A stretch of DNA of 38,425 nucleotides from a virus, in IMG/VR virus record IMGVR_UViG_3300038358_000011, positions 1 to 38,425 of that record; one strand, 5' to 3'. Below are positions 6,854 through 14,725 of this stretch, in pieces. Each line of letters starts with the position of its first letter. Position 1 is the first letter of the stretch. The translations under genes were made by a program, and so were the position numbers. The notes beneath the pieces were generated by a model. That model did not search any database. It saw nothing but the letters and a program-made list of their open reading frames with translations, and was not told the origin of the DNA.

Positions 6854-8242
6854 TTATACTTTTAATTTACCAAATGATTTCTTTTCGCCACCAACCTTAA
6901 TAGTCTTATTAAACTGATGAGGTTCTTGTTTTGTTCCACCCATTAAATCTAACTGAGCATTTGATTCAACATCATACAACCTCATCTTAGGTCTATCAAT
7001 ACCAACCACAAAACGTTTGTTAGTTCCAGGATCGCCATATCTATTCTTCAACTGCTTAATAAGTATTTGGTCAATTGCTTCCATTTCTTCAGTAGAAATT
7101 AGTGCTAACATTAAGTCAGTCGTAGCAGGTAAACCAAACGATTCAGATGTATCTTCTAATCCAAAGTCACTGTCACCATAACCAGTTCTATTAACCTGAG
7201 TTGCTGTCACGATTGGAACATTAGATTCAACTGCTAATCCTCTTATCTCTTCAGCAATTGCCTTAACATAAGTATATGAATTCACACTAGCACCCATCTT
7301 CATTCTACTTGACATACAAATATTTAAGTAGTCGATGTAGATAATATCTGGGACGAAACCTTTCTTCAACTTCAACTCATTTAATAAGTGCCTAAAGTGA
7401 CCAACACCTGCTGATGATGTAGGATATTCCTTAACAACCATTTTACCTGATGTCTTACCTTTAACCTTAGCAATCTTTTTCTGGTATATCATCTTAGGTA
7501 TATCAGCCAAGCCATCAAGTTTAATGTTCAATAAGTTCGCATCAATACGTTCAGCAATACGTTCTTCTGCCATTTCCATAGTAATGTATAAAACGTTCTT
7601 ACCGTCTAACACATTAGCAGAGGCAAAGTGACACATTGCTAAAGACTTACCAACACCAGTTCCTGCCATTAATACTGTCAAAGACTTCTTAGGTAAACCA
7701 CCCTTAGTAATCTTATTCAGATACTCAATGTCAAAAGGCACACGTTCTTCAGTTCTATGATAAAAATCATAACGTGCATCAGCATCATCAATAAGATCGT
7801 GACCAACGTTCGGGTCAAATGAAACACTTAGTGCTTCCGATAATATTTCTGGAATTGCCCCTTTATCTTGTCCTTCTTCGTTGCCATCAATAATAGCAAT
7901 CGAATCCATAATAGCATTATATAATGCTTTCTCTTGACAAAACTTTTCAGTGGTATTAACTAACCAATCTTTATCTTCTTTCTCATCATCAATGAGAGTT
8001 CCGATATATGCACCACACCCACTAAAATCTTTTTCAGACATACCTTTGCGGTTGTCCAATTCAATTACTAATGCTTCTCTTGTAGGTAATGAATTATACT
8101 TTGTGATGAACTCATCAATTTGTTCATAAACAATCTGCTCGACATGATCATCAAAGTATTTCGGTTTTAGGTATGGTAACGTAGATCTTGCATATTCTTC
8201 ATTATGTATTAAGTTCTTTAAGATTAAGTGGGTTACATTCAT
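6854..8242 (-). CDS. 41: Replicative DNA helicase gp41
   Basis: 462 residues, close to the 475 of T4 gp41. It is a DnaB-family hexameric helicase that unwinds the replication fork and works with primase. AGTGVGKS at residues 193-200 is Walker A; DIIYIDYLNI near 290 is Walker B; ATQVNRTG fits the DnaB H3 motif. The N-terminal 150 residues correspond to the primase-interacting domain. It follows the UvsX region closely, which in this group of phages is a conserved order. No separate promoter is evident in the 29-base gap upstream, so it is probably read from the uvsX promoter at 9673-9701. Confidence 0.95.
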   Translation of the reverse strand: MNVTHLILKNLIHNEEYARSTLPYLKPKYFDDHVEQIVYEQIDEFITKYNSLPTREALVIELDNRKGMSEKDFSGCGAYIGTLIDDEKEDKDWLVNTTEKFCQEKALYNAIMDSIAIIDGNEEGQDKGAIPEILSEALSVSFDPNVGHDLIDDADARYDFYHRTEERVPFDIEYLNKITKGGLPKKSLTVLMAGTGVGKSLAMCHFASANVLDGKNVLYITMEMAEERIAERIDANLLNIKLDGLADIPKMIYQKKIAKVKGKTSGKMVVKEYPTSSAGVGHFRHLLNELKLKKGFVPDIIYIDYLNICMSSRMKMGASVNSYTYVKAIAEEIRGLAVESNVPIVTATQVNRTGYGDSDFGLEDTSESFGLPATTDLMLALISTEEMEAIDQILIKQLKNRYGDPGTNKRFVVGIDRPKMRLYDVESNAQLDLMGGTKQEPHQFNKTIKVGGEKKSFGKLKV

Positions 8243-8271
8243 ATATTAGTATCTCAAGGTGTTTCATTAGT

Positions 8272-8571
8272 TTAGTCTTTAGATTCTTTATGTTCTTCCT
8301 CAGACTCGTCCATTCTCTCAGCAATAATTTTTACTAAGATATCACCTATTATACCTGAAAACTCGTCATCCGTCAAGTCCTCTTCGTTCGGATTTGAAAC
8401 CGTAATAGTGTTAAACTTTAGAGATGCATCTGTGCCTTCTTCGTCTAGTTCTTTAAAATTGATTGTGTCATATTGATATACAACACCTTTGAATTGCCCT
8501 TCTTCAATTTCAACACACCAGTGCTCATCGTGAAATCCGTTAGGGTGGTCTACTAATTTATACTTTGTCAT
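8272..8571 (-). CDS. Conserved acidic hypothetical protein after uvsX
   Basis: The likely start is the ATG at 8571 (MTKYKLVDHPNGF), giving 99 residues. A longer frame exists upstream but lies entirely within uvsX. The N-terminal half looks like a small beta-domain (HWCVEIEEGQFKGVVYQYDT), and the C-terminus is highly acidic (ERMDESEEEHKESKD). The start overlaps the 3' end of uvsX by 14 bases, consistent with coupled translation. I recall similar proteins next to uvsX in T4-like cyanophages but know no function. Confidence 0.75.
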   Translation of the reverse strand: MTKYKLVDHPNGFHDEHWCVEIEEGQFKGVVYQYDTINFKELDEEGTDASLKFNTITVSNPNEEDLTDDEFSGIIGDILVKIIAERMDESEEEHKESKD

Positions 8572-9637
8572 TTTCTTTTTCCTCTTGTTGTGTAATAGTT
8601 TCTTCTTCGTCAATAGTTGGTTCTTCTTCAAACTCACCATACATAAACTCTTTTCTTGCTGCGGTGTCGAGTTGATCAAGAATATCAGGGGTGAATACCT
8701 TCTCAGGATTAGCATTTATCGCTTTACCGAATACTTTACTACCGTCTGGGAGTTCGTAACGGGTTGATACCTTCTTGATAATCTCGTACTTCTCTGCTAA
8801 TTCTAGGAGTCCGTAGTACCTATCAAGTCCTTTGTCGAACGATAGTTTAACTTCCACCTTTTTATTCTCTTTAGTGAATCGCGACTTATGAGTTGCACAC
8901 CCAATAATGTTACCAACAATTTCAGTACCATCCTTATCCTTTTTCTTACCAAGCATAATAATAGAACTTGCTGCATACTTCAAACCCTTACCACCACTGA
9001 TTTCTTTCTGTGGGAAGTAAGAACCAATCACATCATATACGTGGTTGGTCAGCATTAATGGAACGTTTGCCTTAGCAAGTTTCAATGATAATACTCTAAA
9101 CGTACCACGAAGCAATTGTGCCTTAGTCATATCTCGTTTGTCAGTACCTGCTTCAGTATCCTCTAATTCTTTCTTAGATGACAACATACCTAAAGAGTCA
9201 AGCACCATCATCATCGGTTCTTTCTCCTTTTCAGGTGTGTCAATATAACTTGTTAGGATTCGGGTAGCATCTGTTCTGAATTCTTCAATAGATGATGGTT
9301 CTACGATAACAACTCTAGATGAGTCAATACCTCTGTCCTCCATCATCTTCTTCGTAACAGCAGCCTCAGTGTCAAAGTAAATCACACCACCAGTTGCATT
9401 ATCCTTCATAAACTGTTTGATTACACCTAGTACGAAAAAGGTTTTACCTGTTGCTGACTCACCAGCAAATGCTACAATCTTATTATTGGGAACACCACCG
9501 TAAATACTACCAGATACCAGTGCATTTAAAATATACGATCCCGTATCAATCGTTCCTGAAAACTCAGAACTATTTCCACCATCTGATAATAGATTGGCAG
9601 TATCAATTCCCTTTGTCATATCACTTAAAAAACTCAT
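8558..9637 (-). CDS. uvsX: UvsX RecA-like recombinase
   Basis: 359 residues. It forms filaments on single-stranded DNA and drives strand exchange and recombination-dependent replication. GESATGKT at residues 59-66 is Walker A; MMMVLDSLGMLSSKKE is Walker B plus the following loop; LTNHVYD corresponds to the RecA motif that couples ATP to DNA binding. The C-terminus is acidic (EEEPTIDEEE), as in T4 UvsX. Its mediator UvsY is encoded at 35973-36407. It has its own promoter at 9673-9701 and a good Shine-Dalgarno (AGGAG). Confidence 0.95.
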   Translation of the reverse strand: MSFLSDMTKGIDTANLLSDGGNSSEFSGTIDTGSYILNALVSGSIYGGVPNNKIVAFAGESATGKTFFVLGVIKQFMKDNATGGVIYFDTEAAVTKKMMEDRGIDSSRVVIVEPSSIEEFRTDATRILTSYIDTPEKEKEPMMMVLDSLGMLSSKKELEDTEAGTDKRDMTKAQLLRGTFRVLSLKLAKANVPLMLTNHVYDVIGSYFPQKEISGGKGLKYAASSIIMLGKKKDKDGTEIVGNIIGCATHKSRFTKENKKVEVKLSFDKGLDRYYGLLELAEKYEIIKKVSTRYELPDGSKVFGKAINANPEKVFTPDILDQLDTAARKEFMYGEFEEEPTIDEEETITQQEEKENDKV

Positions 9638-9672
9638 TCAAACTCCTATATAAATTATTCTGTTCATACCTT

Positions 9673-9701
9673 ATTATACTATAAACCGACTAAAAAGTAA
9701 A
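9673..9701 (-). promoter_or_regulatory. Sigma70-like promoter TTTACT-17-TATAAT
   Basis: Complement -35 TTTACT (9701-9696) and -10 TATAAT (9678-9673), with the shared ACCTTTACTTT surround. About 30 bases of leader before uvsX. Confidence 0.85.
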
Positions 9702-9704
9702 GGT

Positions 9705-9965
9705 TTACGACTTATAAATTTCACTTAACATTTCTTCAAACTGTTCAACCTTATCAACTCGGTTTGGCCAGAGGATATATTCCTTCTCCGGATTCTGCTT
9801 CAGGTTGTTAAGCAACGGTGTAATCGCATTATACAAATTATCAACCTTTTCTTGTACGTGGTCGAAGTTGGACGAACTTTGCTCAGCAACCTTAGATATC
9901 TGCTGTACTGCGTCTAACTCTGTCTCATCAACTAAACTAAAACCAAAATCGAAATCTCTACTCAT
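9705..9965 (-). CDS. Conserved small protein of T4-like marine phages, unknown function
   Basis: The likely start is the ATG at 9965 (MSRDFDFGFSLVDETEL), preceded by GGAG; the frame extends 12 codons further upstream but into the MazG-like gene. This gives 86 residues. A middle segment (AEQSSSNFDHVQEKVDNLYN) looks helical and may be a coiled coil, followed by NPEKEYILWPNR, which I recall as conserved in cyanophage homologues. No catalytic motif is visible. It ends just before the uvsX promoter and overlaps the upstream gene by eight bases. Confidence 0.75.
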   Translation of the reverse strand: MSRDFDFGFSLVDETELDAVQQISKVAEQSSSNFDHVQEKVDNLYNAITPLLNNLKQNPEKEYILWPNRVDKVEQFEEMLSEIYKS

Positions 9966-10218
9966 AACTTTCTCCTTTAAATAAATTTGACCACTTCTCA
10001 AGTTTTGCTCTCTTACGTGGTATTTGTTTTTCTATCTGTTCCCAATCTAACATATCCCAATCATACATTATTTCTAACATACACATTAGGTCGCCAAGTT
10101 CAGTTGCTAATTTGTCAGATCCCTCATCGAACCTCAGCATCTTAGAACACTCAACTTGAATTTCAGCACACTCTTCCATAATAATGGTTAAGAGTTCCTG
10201 CTTCTTATCGGAAATCAT
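9958..10218 (-). CDS. MazG-like nucleotide pyrophosphohydrolase
   Basis: 86 residues. EECAEI (E15, E16, E19) followed by ELGDLMCML (E40, D43) is the ExxE..ExxD metal-binding pattern of all-alpha NTP pyrophosphohydrolases (MazG/HisE/dUTPase-2 group). Members hydrolyse (d)NTPs to NMP and PPi; phage versions have been linked to nucleotide pool or alarmone control, but the substrate cannot be read here. It overlaps the stop of DNA polymerase by four bases (10215-10218). Confidence 0.7.
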   Translation of the reverse strand: MISDKKQELLTIIMEECAEIQVECSKMLRFDEGSDKLATELGDLMCMLEIMYDWDMLDWEQIEKQIPRKRAKLEKWSNLFKGESYE

Positions 10219-12689
10219 CCAAAGAAGTCCATTAGGTTATTTGTTTTCTCAACTTCCCATCCAACAGCATCTAGAATTGCCCTTAGTGGTTGAATGAATG
10301 CCTTATCGAACTGTGACTCATAGTCGATATACTTTTCCATTTCAAATGCTTGGGGTAATGTGCTCACGATACTCAGAACGTTTTGTCTTGATGGGTTTGG
10401 CATCTTCATATAGCAGAACTTAATCTTCTCGCCATCTTTGATTTTCTCAAACTTCTTAGTCAGATTGTTTTCCTCTAACAGATGGTTGAACACCAACGCA
10501 CCTCTTGCGTGGATCGGTGTGCCTTTAGGTATAATCAACCCATCCCCTTTCTCATTGTATTTATTTAGGTCCGAGATACTTCTAGGAAATGCTATGTCTT
10601 CGAATTGTTGCTTAAAGAATTCCTCTTTGAAGTCTGTGATGTATTTTTGTACAGTTGCTTCATCAGTAGTCAGGATAATATTCAACGACTTCTTCAATGC
10701 ATCACGGCAGATTGATGGAGTTGAAGACTTAACCGTTTCAAGACCCATCACTTTAAGTTTGGGTGTAGTATATCTCACACCCTCATTATCGTGTACATTC
10801 AATACATATCGTTTCTTAGCAGTCCAAATACCTTTGTCGGCAATTACCTCTCGATCCATAAACATCTTCTGTTCATAAGCATTCATATTCTCTGCCAATT
10901 CTTCATAGCATTTATTAATGAACGGTTCGAATTGCTGTTTACCTGCTTTATCAAGGAAGTCTACTGGGTTCTTAGGATTAACCTTTGCAACAAGATCTCC
11001 AACATCCACATACACAGAGTCAGTATCAATCGCAATGATATAATCCTTATCAGTTTTCAACAACTTGTTAATGTATTCGTTAAGTTTCTTTTCAATCCAT
11101 CTAATTGATAACTGACCAGATAACGTAATACTCTCAGCAATTCTAACATCAAAGAATCTCGCATACTGATTTCCTAAGAAACCATAGGCAGAGTTAAGTT
11201 GTACTTTCTTTGCTAACTGTAAGTTGCTGTACTTAGAGATATCCTTCTCAATATTATGAGTATCGACACCAAGTTTCTTTGCTTCTTCAAGTTTGGTCTG
11301 AGACTCAAGCATTTTCTTCTTGTAAATAACACGGTCGTCATATAACTTCTGCATCATCTCAGGAAGAAACCCTTGCTTATCTTTTCGATACGAATACCCA
11401 CTTGCGGATAAGCAGTCTTTACTTTTTGGAATATCACCGTTGATGAGTCCGTCAATCGTCACATCATTATACACACCTTCAATAAACGTTTCGGGTGAGA
11501 TATTATACTGCATAATCAAATGAGGATATAGGGATGCCAAGTCAAAACTCATCACCCAGTTATGTAATCCAACCTGAGGTACTTTAACGTATGCCCCAGC
11601 GAATTGAGTTTTCTTATCAATATCTTTCTTCTGAGGTACAACGATATTCTTATCAATCAAATAGTTGTGGATTAACACATCCCACATTCTAACCTGAGCA
11701 AATGTATCCTTGTAATTTACCTTAGCATCATATGCCAAAGCAAATACAGCATCGATAAACTTATTCTTGTCATCAATTTGATTAACTAACTCAACGTCTT
11801 TGATATTGTAGTCAATAAACTTTTCATAGTCAGTTTCATACAACTGGTGTAAACTTTCAACTTCAGAGTAGTCAAGTTTCCTTTCACCCAATTCTACGTG
11901 AGCAATATGGTCAAGTCTATAACTTTCCTGCTGAGAGTATGTGAACTTCTTATAAGTTTCTAGATAGTCAAGTGTCGTAATACCACCCAACTCATACTCA
12001 GTCTGTTCACGATTGAAGATCGTTTGTACACGTTCATTAATAATACCATCAGGGGAAAACTTCTTAGTAATTTTATTACCGAGTAACTTCCTCATTCTAT
12101 TAACTAGATACGGTATATCAAAGAATCTGATGTTCCAACCAGTAACAATATCTATGTCAGCACTTTCCCAGAACTGTAAGAAACGGTGTAACAAATGTTT
12201 CTCATCGTGACATAGGATATACTTAACGTTATCCGTCTTAGGCACGTAATCCTGGCAACCAAACGTATAATACACACCTTTATAACTAGCAGTGATTGCT
12301 GTTACTGGATGTGCTGATTGGTCTGGATGTGGGAAACCGTCACCCGAATAAACCTCGATATCAATACATACAGTATTAATTAAGTCTGGGTCATATGAGT
12401 TGTCGAAGGTTTCGTTGATATGCACATATTCGTAAAGGTTTGTACCACATACTTCGAAGTTCTCAATCCCATCATACTTCTGATAGAATTTTCTAGCATC
12501 GCCCATCGAGTCCTGCTTGATTGCTTCTAGTGGTTCACCTTTGATATTTGTGTATTCAGTGTCTTTGTTAGTGGAAACAAAAAGGGTTGGTTCGTACCAG
12601 ATCTTATCTTTGAAACGTTTCCCATCTTCATATCCACGAACATAGACAGAATTACCTCTGCGGTAAAAGTTCGTGTAAAATTTCATCAT
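10215..12689 (-). CDS. 43: Replicative DNA polymerase gp43 (family B)
   Basis: 824 residues, slightly shorter than T4 gp43 (898). It has a 3'-5' proofreading exonuclease: CIDIEVYSG at 108-116 (Exo I, D111/E113), GWNIRFFDIPY at about 184-194 (Exo II) and YNIKDVELV near 294 (Exo III). The polymerase has DLASLYP at 383-389 (motif A), KKVQLNSAYG at 494-503 (motif B) and DTDSVY at 555-560 (motif C). The C-terminal peptide NLMDFFG resembles the clamp-binding tail of T4 polymerase. A second ATG follows immediately (12686). The promoter at 12697-12725 would place the transcript start about one base before the ATG; AGGGG in front could serve as Shine-Dalgarno on read-through transcripts. Confidence 0.97.
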   Translation of the reverse strand: MMKFYTNFYRRGNSVYVRGYEDGKRFKDKIWYEPTLFVSTNKDTEYTNIKGEPLEAIKQDSMGDARKFYQKYDGIENFEVCGTNLYEYVHINETFDNSYDPDLINTVCIDIEVYSGDGFPHPDQSAHPVTAITASYKGVYYTFGCQDYVPKTDNVKYILCHDEKHLLHRFLQFWESADIDIVTGWNIRFFDIPYLVNRMRKLLGNKITKKFSPDGIINERVQTIFNREQTEYELGGITTLDYLETYKKFTYSQQESYRLDHIAHVELGERKLDYSEVESLHQLYETDYEKFIDYNIKDVELVNQIDDKNKFIDAVFALAYDAKVNYKDTFAQVRMWDVLIHNYLIDKNIVVPQKKDIDKKTQFAGAYVKVPQVGLHNWVMSFDLASLYPHLIMQYNISPETFIEGVYNDVTIDGLINGDIPKSKDCLSASGYSYRKDKQGFLPEMMQKLYDDRVIYKKKMLESQTKLEEAKKLGVDTHNIEKDISKYSNLQLAKKVQLNSAYGFLGNQYARFFDVRIAESITLSGQLSIRWIEKKLNEYINKLLKTDKDYIIAIDTDSVYVDVGDLVAKVNPKNPVDFLDKAGKQQFEPFINKCYEELAENMNAYEQKMFMDREVIADKGIWTAKKRYVLNVHDNEGVRYTTPKLKVMGLETVKSSTPSICRDALKKSLNIILTTDEATVQKYITDFKEEFFKQQFEDIAFPRSISDLNKYNEKGDGLIIPKGTPIHARGALVFNHLLEENNLTKKFEKIKDGEKIKFCYMKMPNPSRQNVLSIVSTLPQAFEMEKYIDYESQFDKAFIQPLRAILDAVGWEVEKTNNLMDFFG

Positions 12690-12696
12690 TACCCCT

Positions 12697-12725
12697 ATTA
12701 TATACTAATACTCCCCCAAAGTAAA
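12697..12725 (-). promoter_or_regulatory. Sigma70-like promoter TTTACT-17-TATAAT, very close to gene 43 ATG
   Basis: Complement -35 at 12725-12720, -10 at 12702-12697, then seven bases to the ATG at 12689. The expected +1 is about 12690. Confidence 0.8.
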
Positions 12726-12727
12726 GT

Positions 12728-13006
12728 TTAAACTACAATTTTAGGTTTTGGGGGTACAACAACATCGCCAATCATACTTCTATACTGTGCTTCTAAATCG
12801 TCAGAAGGTTTCACTACGAACATCACGTTGCGTTCTTTAAATGTAATTTCTTCAATATCAGCATACGGCATGTATGGCATAAAAGTTAATTTGCCATCGT
12901 TAGTCGGTAGCATAATCACTGGGGATTCAACTGTTAGGTTATCACCTTCCATTTTACATAGAAGTTCTTCACCCGTTGTTAGTCTTACGATTTTAACTTC
13001 TCTCAT
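12728..13006 (-). CDS. Small beta-rich LSm-like conserved protein
   Basis: 92 residues. VKIVRLTTGEELLCKMEGDN resembles the first strands of an Sm/LSm-like barrel (a 'G-E-x-h' turn), and the same pattern begins the protein at 34140-34514. Homologues are common in T4-like marine phages, as far as I recall. No catalytic residues. A GGAG Shine-Dalgarno precedes the ATG. An RNA-binding function would be inference from fold resemblance only. Confidence 0.7.
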   Translation of the reverse strand: MREVKIVRLTTGEELLCKMEGDNLTVESPVIMLPTNDGKLTFMPYMPYADIEEITFKERNVMFVVKPSDDLEAQYRSMIGDVVVPPKPKIVV

Positions 13007-13007
13007 A

Positions 13008-13310
13008 CTATACTCCGAAGAAGTCTTTAACGGTCTGCCAGATAGATTTATCTTTTGGTGCGACCGCAGCAGGTTTCTTTTGAGGAATCATTACTGGTTT
13101 GCCGATAACAATTGATTTTTTCTTTGCCTTTGCTTTCTTAGCATTAGGTTTTGCCATTGATTTTTGTTTAGGTTTTGATACTTCAGTTGTTCTTGATGCC
13201 TTGATTGCTGCGAGTAGATCTTTCTTAGTTTGAGTTTTGCCTGCAGTAATTCCATATGTCTTAGCATATTCAATTAAATCTGTTTTATTCATTCTTGATG
13301 GGTTTGCCAT
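13008..13310 (-). CDS. SAP/HeH-like small basic protein
   Basis: 100 residues. Residues 7-36 (MNKTDLIEYAKTYGI then KTKKDLLAAI-type helices) look like the SAP/HeH helix-extended-helix DNA-binding motif. A long Lys/Ala/Pro-rich linker (PNAKKAKAKKK) and a short amphipathic tail (SIWQTVKDFFGV) follow. This suggests a DNA-binding anchor joined to a second interaction site. Shine-Dalgarno GGAG precedes the ATG. It ends one base before the next gene. Confidence 0.7.
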   Translation of the reverse strand: MANPSRMNKTDLIEYAKTYGITAGKTQTKKDLLAAIKASRTTEVSKPKQKSMAKPNAKKAKAKKKSIVIGKPVMIPQKKPAAVAPKDKSIWQTVKDFFGV

Positions 13311-13328
13311 TTTTATATCTCCATAGTC

Positions 13329-13344
13329 GGGGACCGAAATCCCC
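13329..13344 (-). other. Short hairpin between hsp20 and SAP-like gene
   Basis: GGGGA and TCCCC (13329-13333, 13340-13344) form a five-pair stem with a six-base loop. There is no U-run, so it is not a clear terminator; it may stabilise or process the transcript. Confidence 0.4.
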
Positions 13345-13356
13345 TATTCATTATAA

Positions 13357-13812
13357 TTAACCTAACAAGATCTTCTTAGCAGATTTAGTAAATTCGCCAA
13401 GATTAATTGTTTTTGGTTTTTCTTCTTCTGGTACAACGTTTTCAAGACCAATTAGTAATAGTCCATCTACAACGTCAGCACCAACAACTTTGATAGTATC
13501 AGCAAGTGTGAAAGAACGTTTGAAGTTACGGTTAGAAATACCCTTACGAATATAATCAGTTATCCCTTCTTTCATTTTCTTATCACCTGCGACAGTCAAA
13601 ATACCTTTCTCCAAAGTTAAGTCAATATCTTCAGATTTAAATCCTGCGACAGCGATCTCAATAAGATAATGATTCTCATCTTTCTTTACCACGTTATATG
13701 GTGGGTATGATTGTTTTGATTGTTGATTGTCATTGTATTGATATAGATTATCAAACAAACTATCGAATCCCAAGAATAGATCTCTCGGGAAGTTATATGC
13801 ACTTTGTGTCAT
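13357..13812 (-). CDS. hsp20: Small heat-shock protein Hsp20 (alpha-crystallin)
   Basis: 151 residues, a typical length. YNVVKKDENHYLIEIAVAGF opens an alpha-crystallin domain (about residues 39-130), DIDLTLEKGILTVAGDKK is its conserved core, and GLLLIGLENVVPEEEKPKTI contains an I-x-L-like C-terminal anchoring region. Hsp20 oligomers hold unfolded proteins for refolding; phage copies are frequent in T4-like marine phages. It lies downstream of the tRNA and tmRNA, with AAGGAG before the ATG. Confidence 0.95.
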   Translation of the reverse strand: MTQSAYNFPRDLFLGFDSLFDNLYQYNDNQQSKQSYPPYNVVKKDENHYLIEIAVAGFKSEDIDLTLEKGILTVAGDKKMKEGITDYIRKGISNRNFKRSFTLADTIKVVGADVVDGLLLIGLENVVPEEEKPKTINLGEFTKSAKKILLG

Positions 13813-13890
13813 ATTGTTTCTCCTTATATTAAGCGAGTTATAAAATGAGTCCTCTATTGAGCAACTCGTTATTTGCCCTCATGGCAAATT

Positions 13891-13967
13891 TGGTAGCAGG
13901 ACTTGGATTTGAACCAAGGACTTCCAGGTTATGAGCCTGGATTTCTACCCGACTGAATTACCCTGCA
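13891..13967 (-). tRNA. tRNA-Met (CAT), initiator-like acceptor end
   Basis: 77 bases including an encoded CCA (13893-13891). The anticodon loop CTCATAA sits between CCAGG and CCTGG. The T arm is CTTGG-TTCAAAT-CCAAG. Acceptor bases 2-7 pair with 66-71, but position 1 (T) faces position 72 (T). An unpaired 1-72 is the hallmark of bacterial initiator tRNA. The anticodon stem lacks the full three G-C pairs and 11-24 is T-A, so the initiator call is uncertain. A stem TTTGCC/GGCAAA follows the CCA. Confidence 0.9.
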
Positions 13968-14033
13968 ATAATTTGGTGGAGGTTCATTTGGTTATAAGGA
14001 TGAACCTGCCTAATTCCTCAAATCACACTATGC

Positions 14034-14069
14034 CTATCAGGCTGCGATTGCGTAAGTATCTGCGTTTGC
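14034..14069 (-). other. tmRNA tag reading frame
   Basis: Ten codons starting GCA at 14069 encode ANADTYAIAA, followed by tandem stops TGA TAG (14039-14034). Compare the E. coli tag ANDENYALAA. The resume codon could be the AAC just upstream, since AGTA precedes it as in many tmRNAs. The stops lie in the loop of a GCC/GGC stem, as in helix 5 of other tmRNAs. Confidence 0.75.
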
Positions 14070-14130
14070 GTTTACTTTGGGTCTTACAACTATTTACCTT
14101 CTGTCACCTAGTCGATTCTAAATCAACCCC

Positions 14131-14177
14131 ATTAAGGAATACACTACACAGTGGGGGAGGATGTATAATGTATTCCT
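14131..14177 (-). other. Intervening segment of the permuted tmRNA precursor
   Basis: Linker between the acceptor CCA and the 5' G of the coding piece. Its ends are complementary (AAGGAATACA against TGTATTCCTT), extending the acceptor stem into a long hairpin, as expected for the segment removed from permuted precursors. Confidence 0.7.
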
Positions 14178-14280
14178 TGGTGGAGTTGGTGGGATTCGCA
14201 CCCACGTGTTAAATGACTCCAGTCAATAGTAAGTGGTAAATACTCTGATTAAATCATTTCCTTACCAAATTAGTAGACAG

Positions 14281-14371
14281 TTTTTTGTTCATATGAGGAC
14301 TTCTTCCGTCAAACCTCAGCACCGAGTGCCTATGGGTGATTATATGGTATCACCAAACCATTACATAGATT
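14281..14371 (-). other. Hairpin-rich leader between small membrane gene and tmRNA
   Basis: No ORF. Contains GGTGAT/ATCACC, GCAC-TCG-GTGC and TGAGG/CCTCA stems on the complement, followed by an A-run. It may be the 5' part of the tmRNA precursor or a separate structured leader. Confidence 0.4.
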
Positions 14372-14590
14372 TTACTTATTGAAAATCTTATATAAAACTG
14401 CAGCAGCAACAAGACCAACAAGACCTTGAGCACCAAGTTGTGCAACAATACCAGTGATAGTAGCGATAATATCACCACCAATGAATGGAACTGTACCACC
14501 AAAAATCACTTGTAATACGATTGCGAATGCAATCAATGCAACACCTGCTTCTGTGCCAGACTTAATCCAGCTTACGATATCTTTAAACAT
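14372..14590 (-). CDS. Small two-helix membrane protein, holin-like candidate
   Basis: 72 residues. A hydrophobic stretch at about 15-34 (AGVALIAFAIVLQVIFGG) and a second at about 40-68 (IIATITGIVAQLG..GLVGLVAAAVLY) are separated by a short turn with PFIGGD. The N-terminus is short and charged, and the C-terminus is KIFNK. Size and topology would suit a holin or other small virion or inner-membrane protein, but no lysis gene is adjacent. It has both a sigma70-like promoter (14685-14713) and a late promoter (14661-14668), and precedes the tmRNA on the same transcript. Confidence 0.75.
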   Translation of the reverse strand: MFKDIVSWIKSGTEAGVALIAFAIVLQVIFGGTVPFIGGDIIATITGIVAQLGAQGLVGLVAAAVLYKIFNK

Positions 14591-14660
14591 ATTCTTACCT
14601 TTTGTTATTAAAAATAGTTTAATGTCGTCACGGACATTTCCTTATCAGGAATGTTCAGTT

Positions 14661-14668
14661 TATTTATA
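14661..14668 (-). promoter_or_regulatory. T4-type late promoter
   Basis: Exact TATAAATA on the complement, 71 bases before the ATG at 14590. Would also transcribe the tmRNA, tRNA and hsp20 late. Confidence 0.65.
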
Positions 14669-14684
14669 TTAGTTCATTACCTTT

Positions 14685-14713
14685 ATTATACCTTGAAACG
14701 GTATGAAAGTAAA
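14685..14713 (-). promoter_or_regulatory. Sigma70-like promoter TTTACT-17-TATAAT
   Basis: Complement -35 at 14713-14708, -10 at 14690-14685, preceded by AAAAAC. It starts the membrane protein/tmRNA/tRNA/hsp20 unit. Confidence 0.85.
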
Positions 14714-14725
14714 GTTTTTAGGGAA

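Larger units (their letters stand above)
13975..14280 (-). ncRNA. ssrA: Permuted two-piece tmRNA (ssrA)
   Basis: tmRNA rescues stalled ribosomes and tags the nascent protein for proteolysis. The acceptor piece comes first: T arm GTGGG-TGCGAAT-CCCAC (14205-14189), then CAACTCC-A-CCA ending at 14178. After a 47-base linker the coding piece starts at 14130 with GGGGTTGATTTAGAATCGAC, close to the bacterial tmRNA 5' end. GGGGTTG pairs with CAACTCC over seven pairs including G3-U70, with A73, the alanyl-tRNA synthetase identity elements. GGTAAATA of the coding piece pairs with TATTTACC of the acceptor piece, as expected for helix 2. A hairpin at 13981-14006 closes the 3' part. The outer ends are estimated. 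Permuted tmRNA is typical of alphaproteobacteria. Confidence 0.85.

Noticed and set aside
8572-8715. N-terminal extension of the gene after uvsX
   Set aside because: The extra residues are out-of-frame uvsX sequence; the ATG at 8571 gives a compact protein with a normal overlap.
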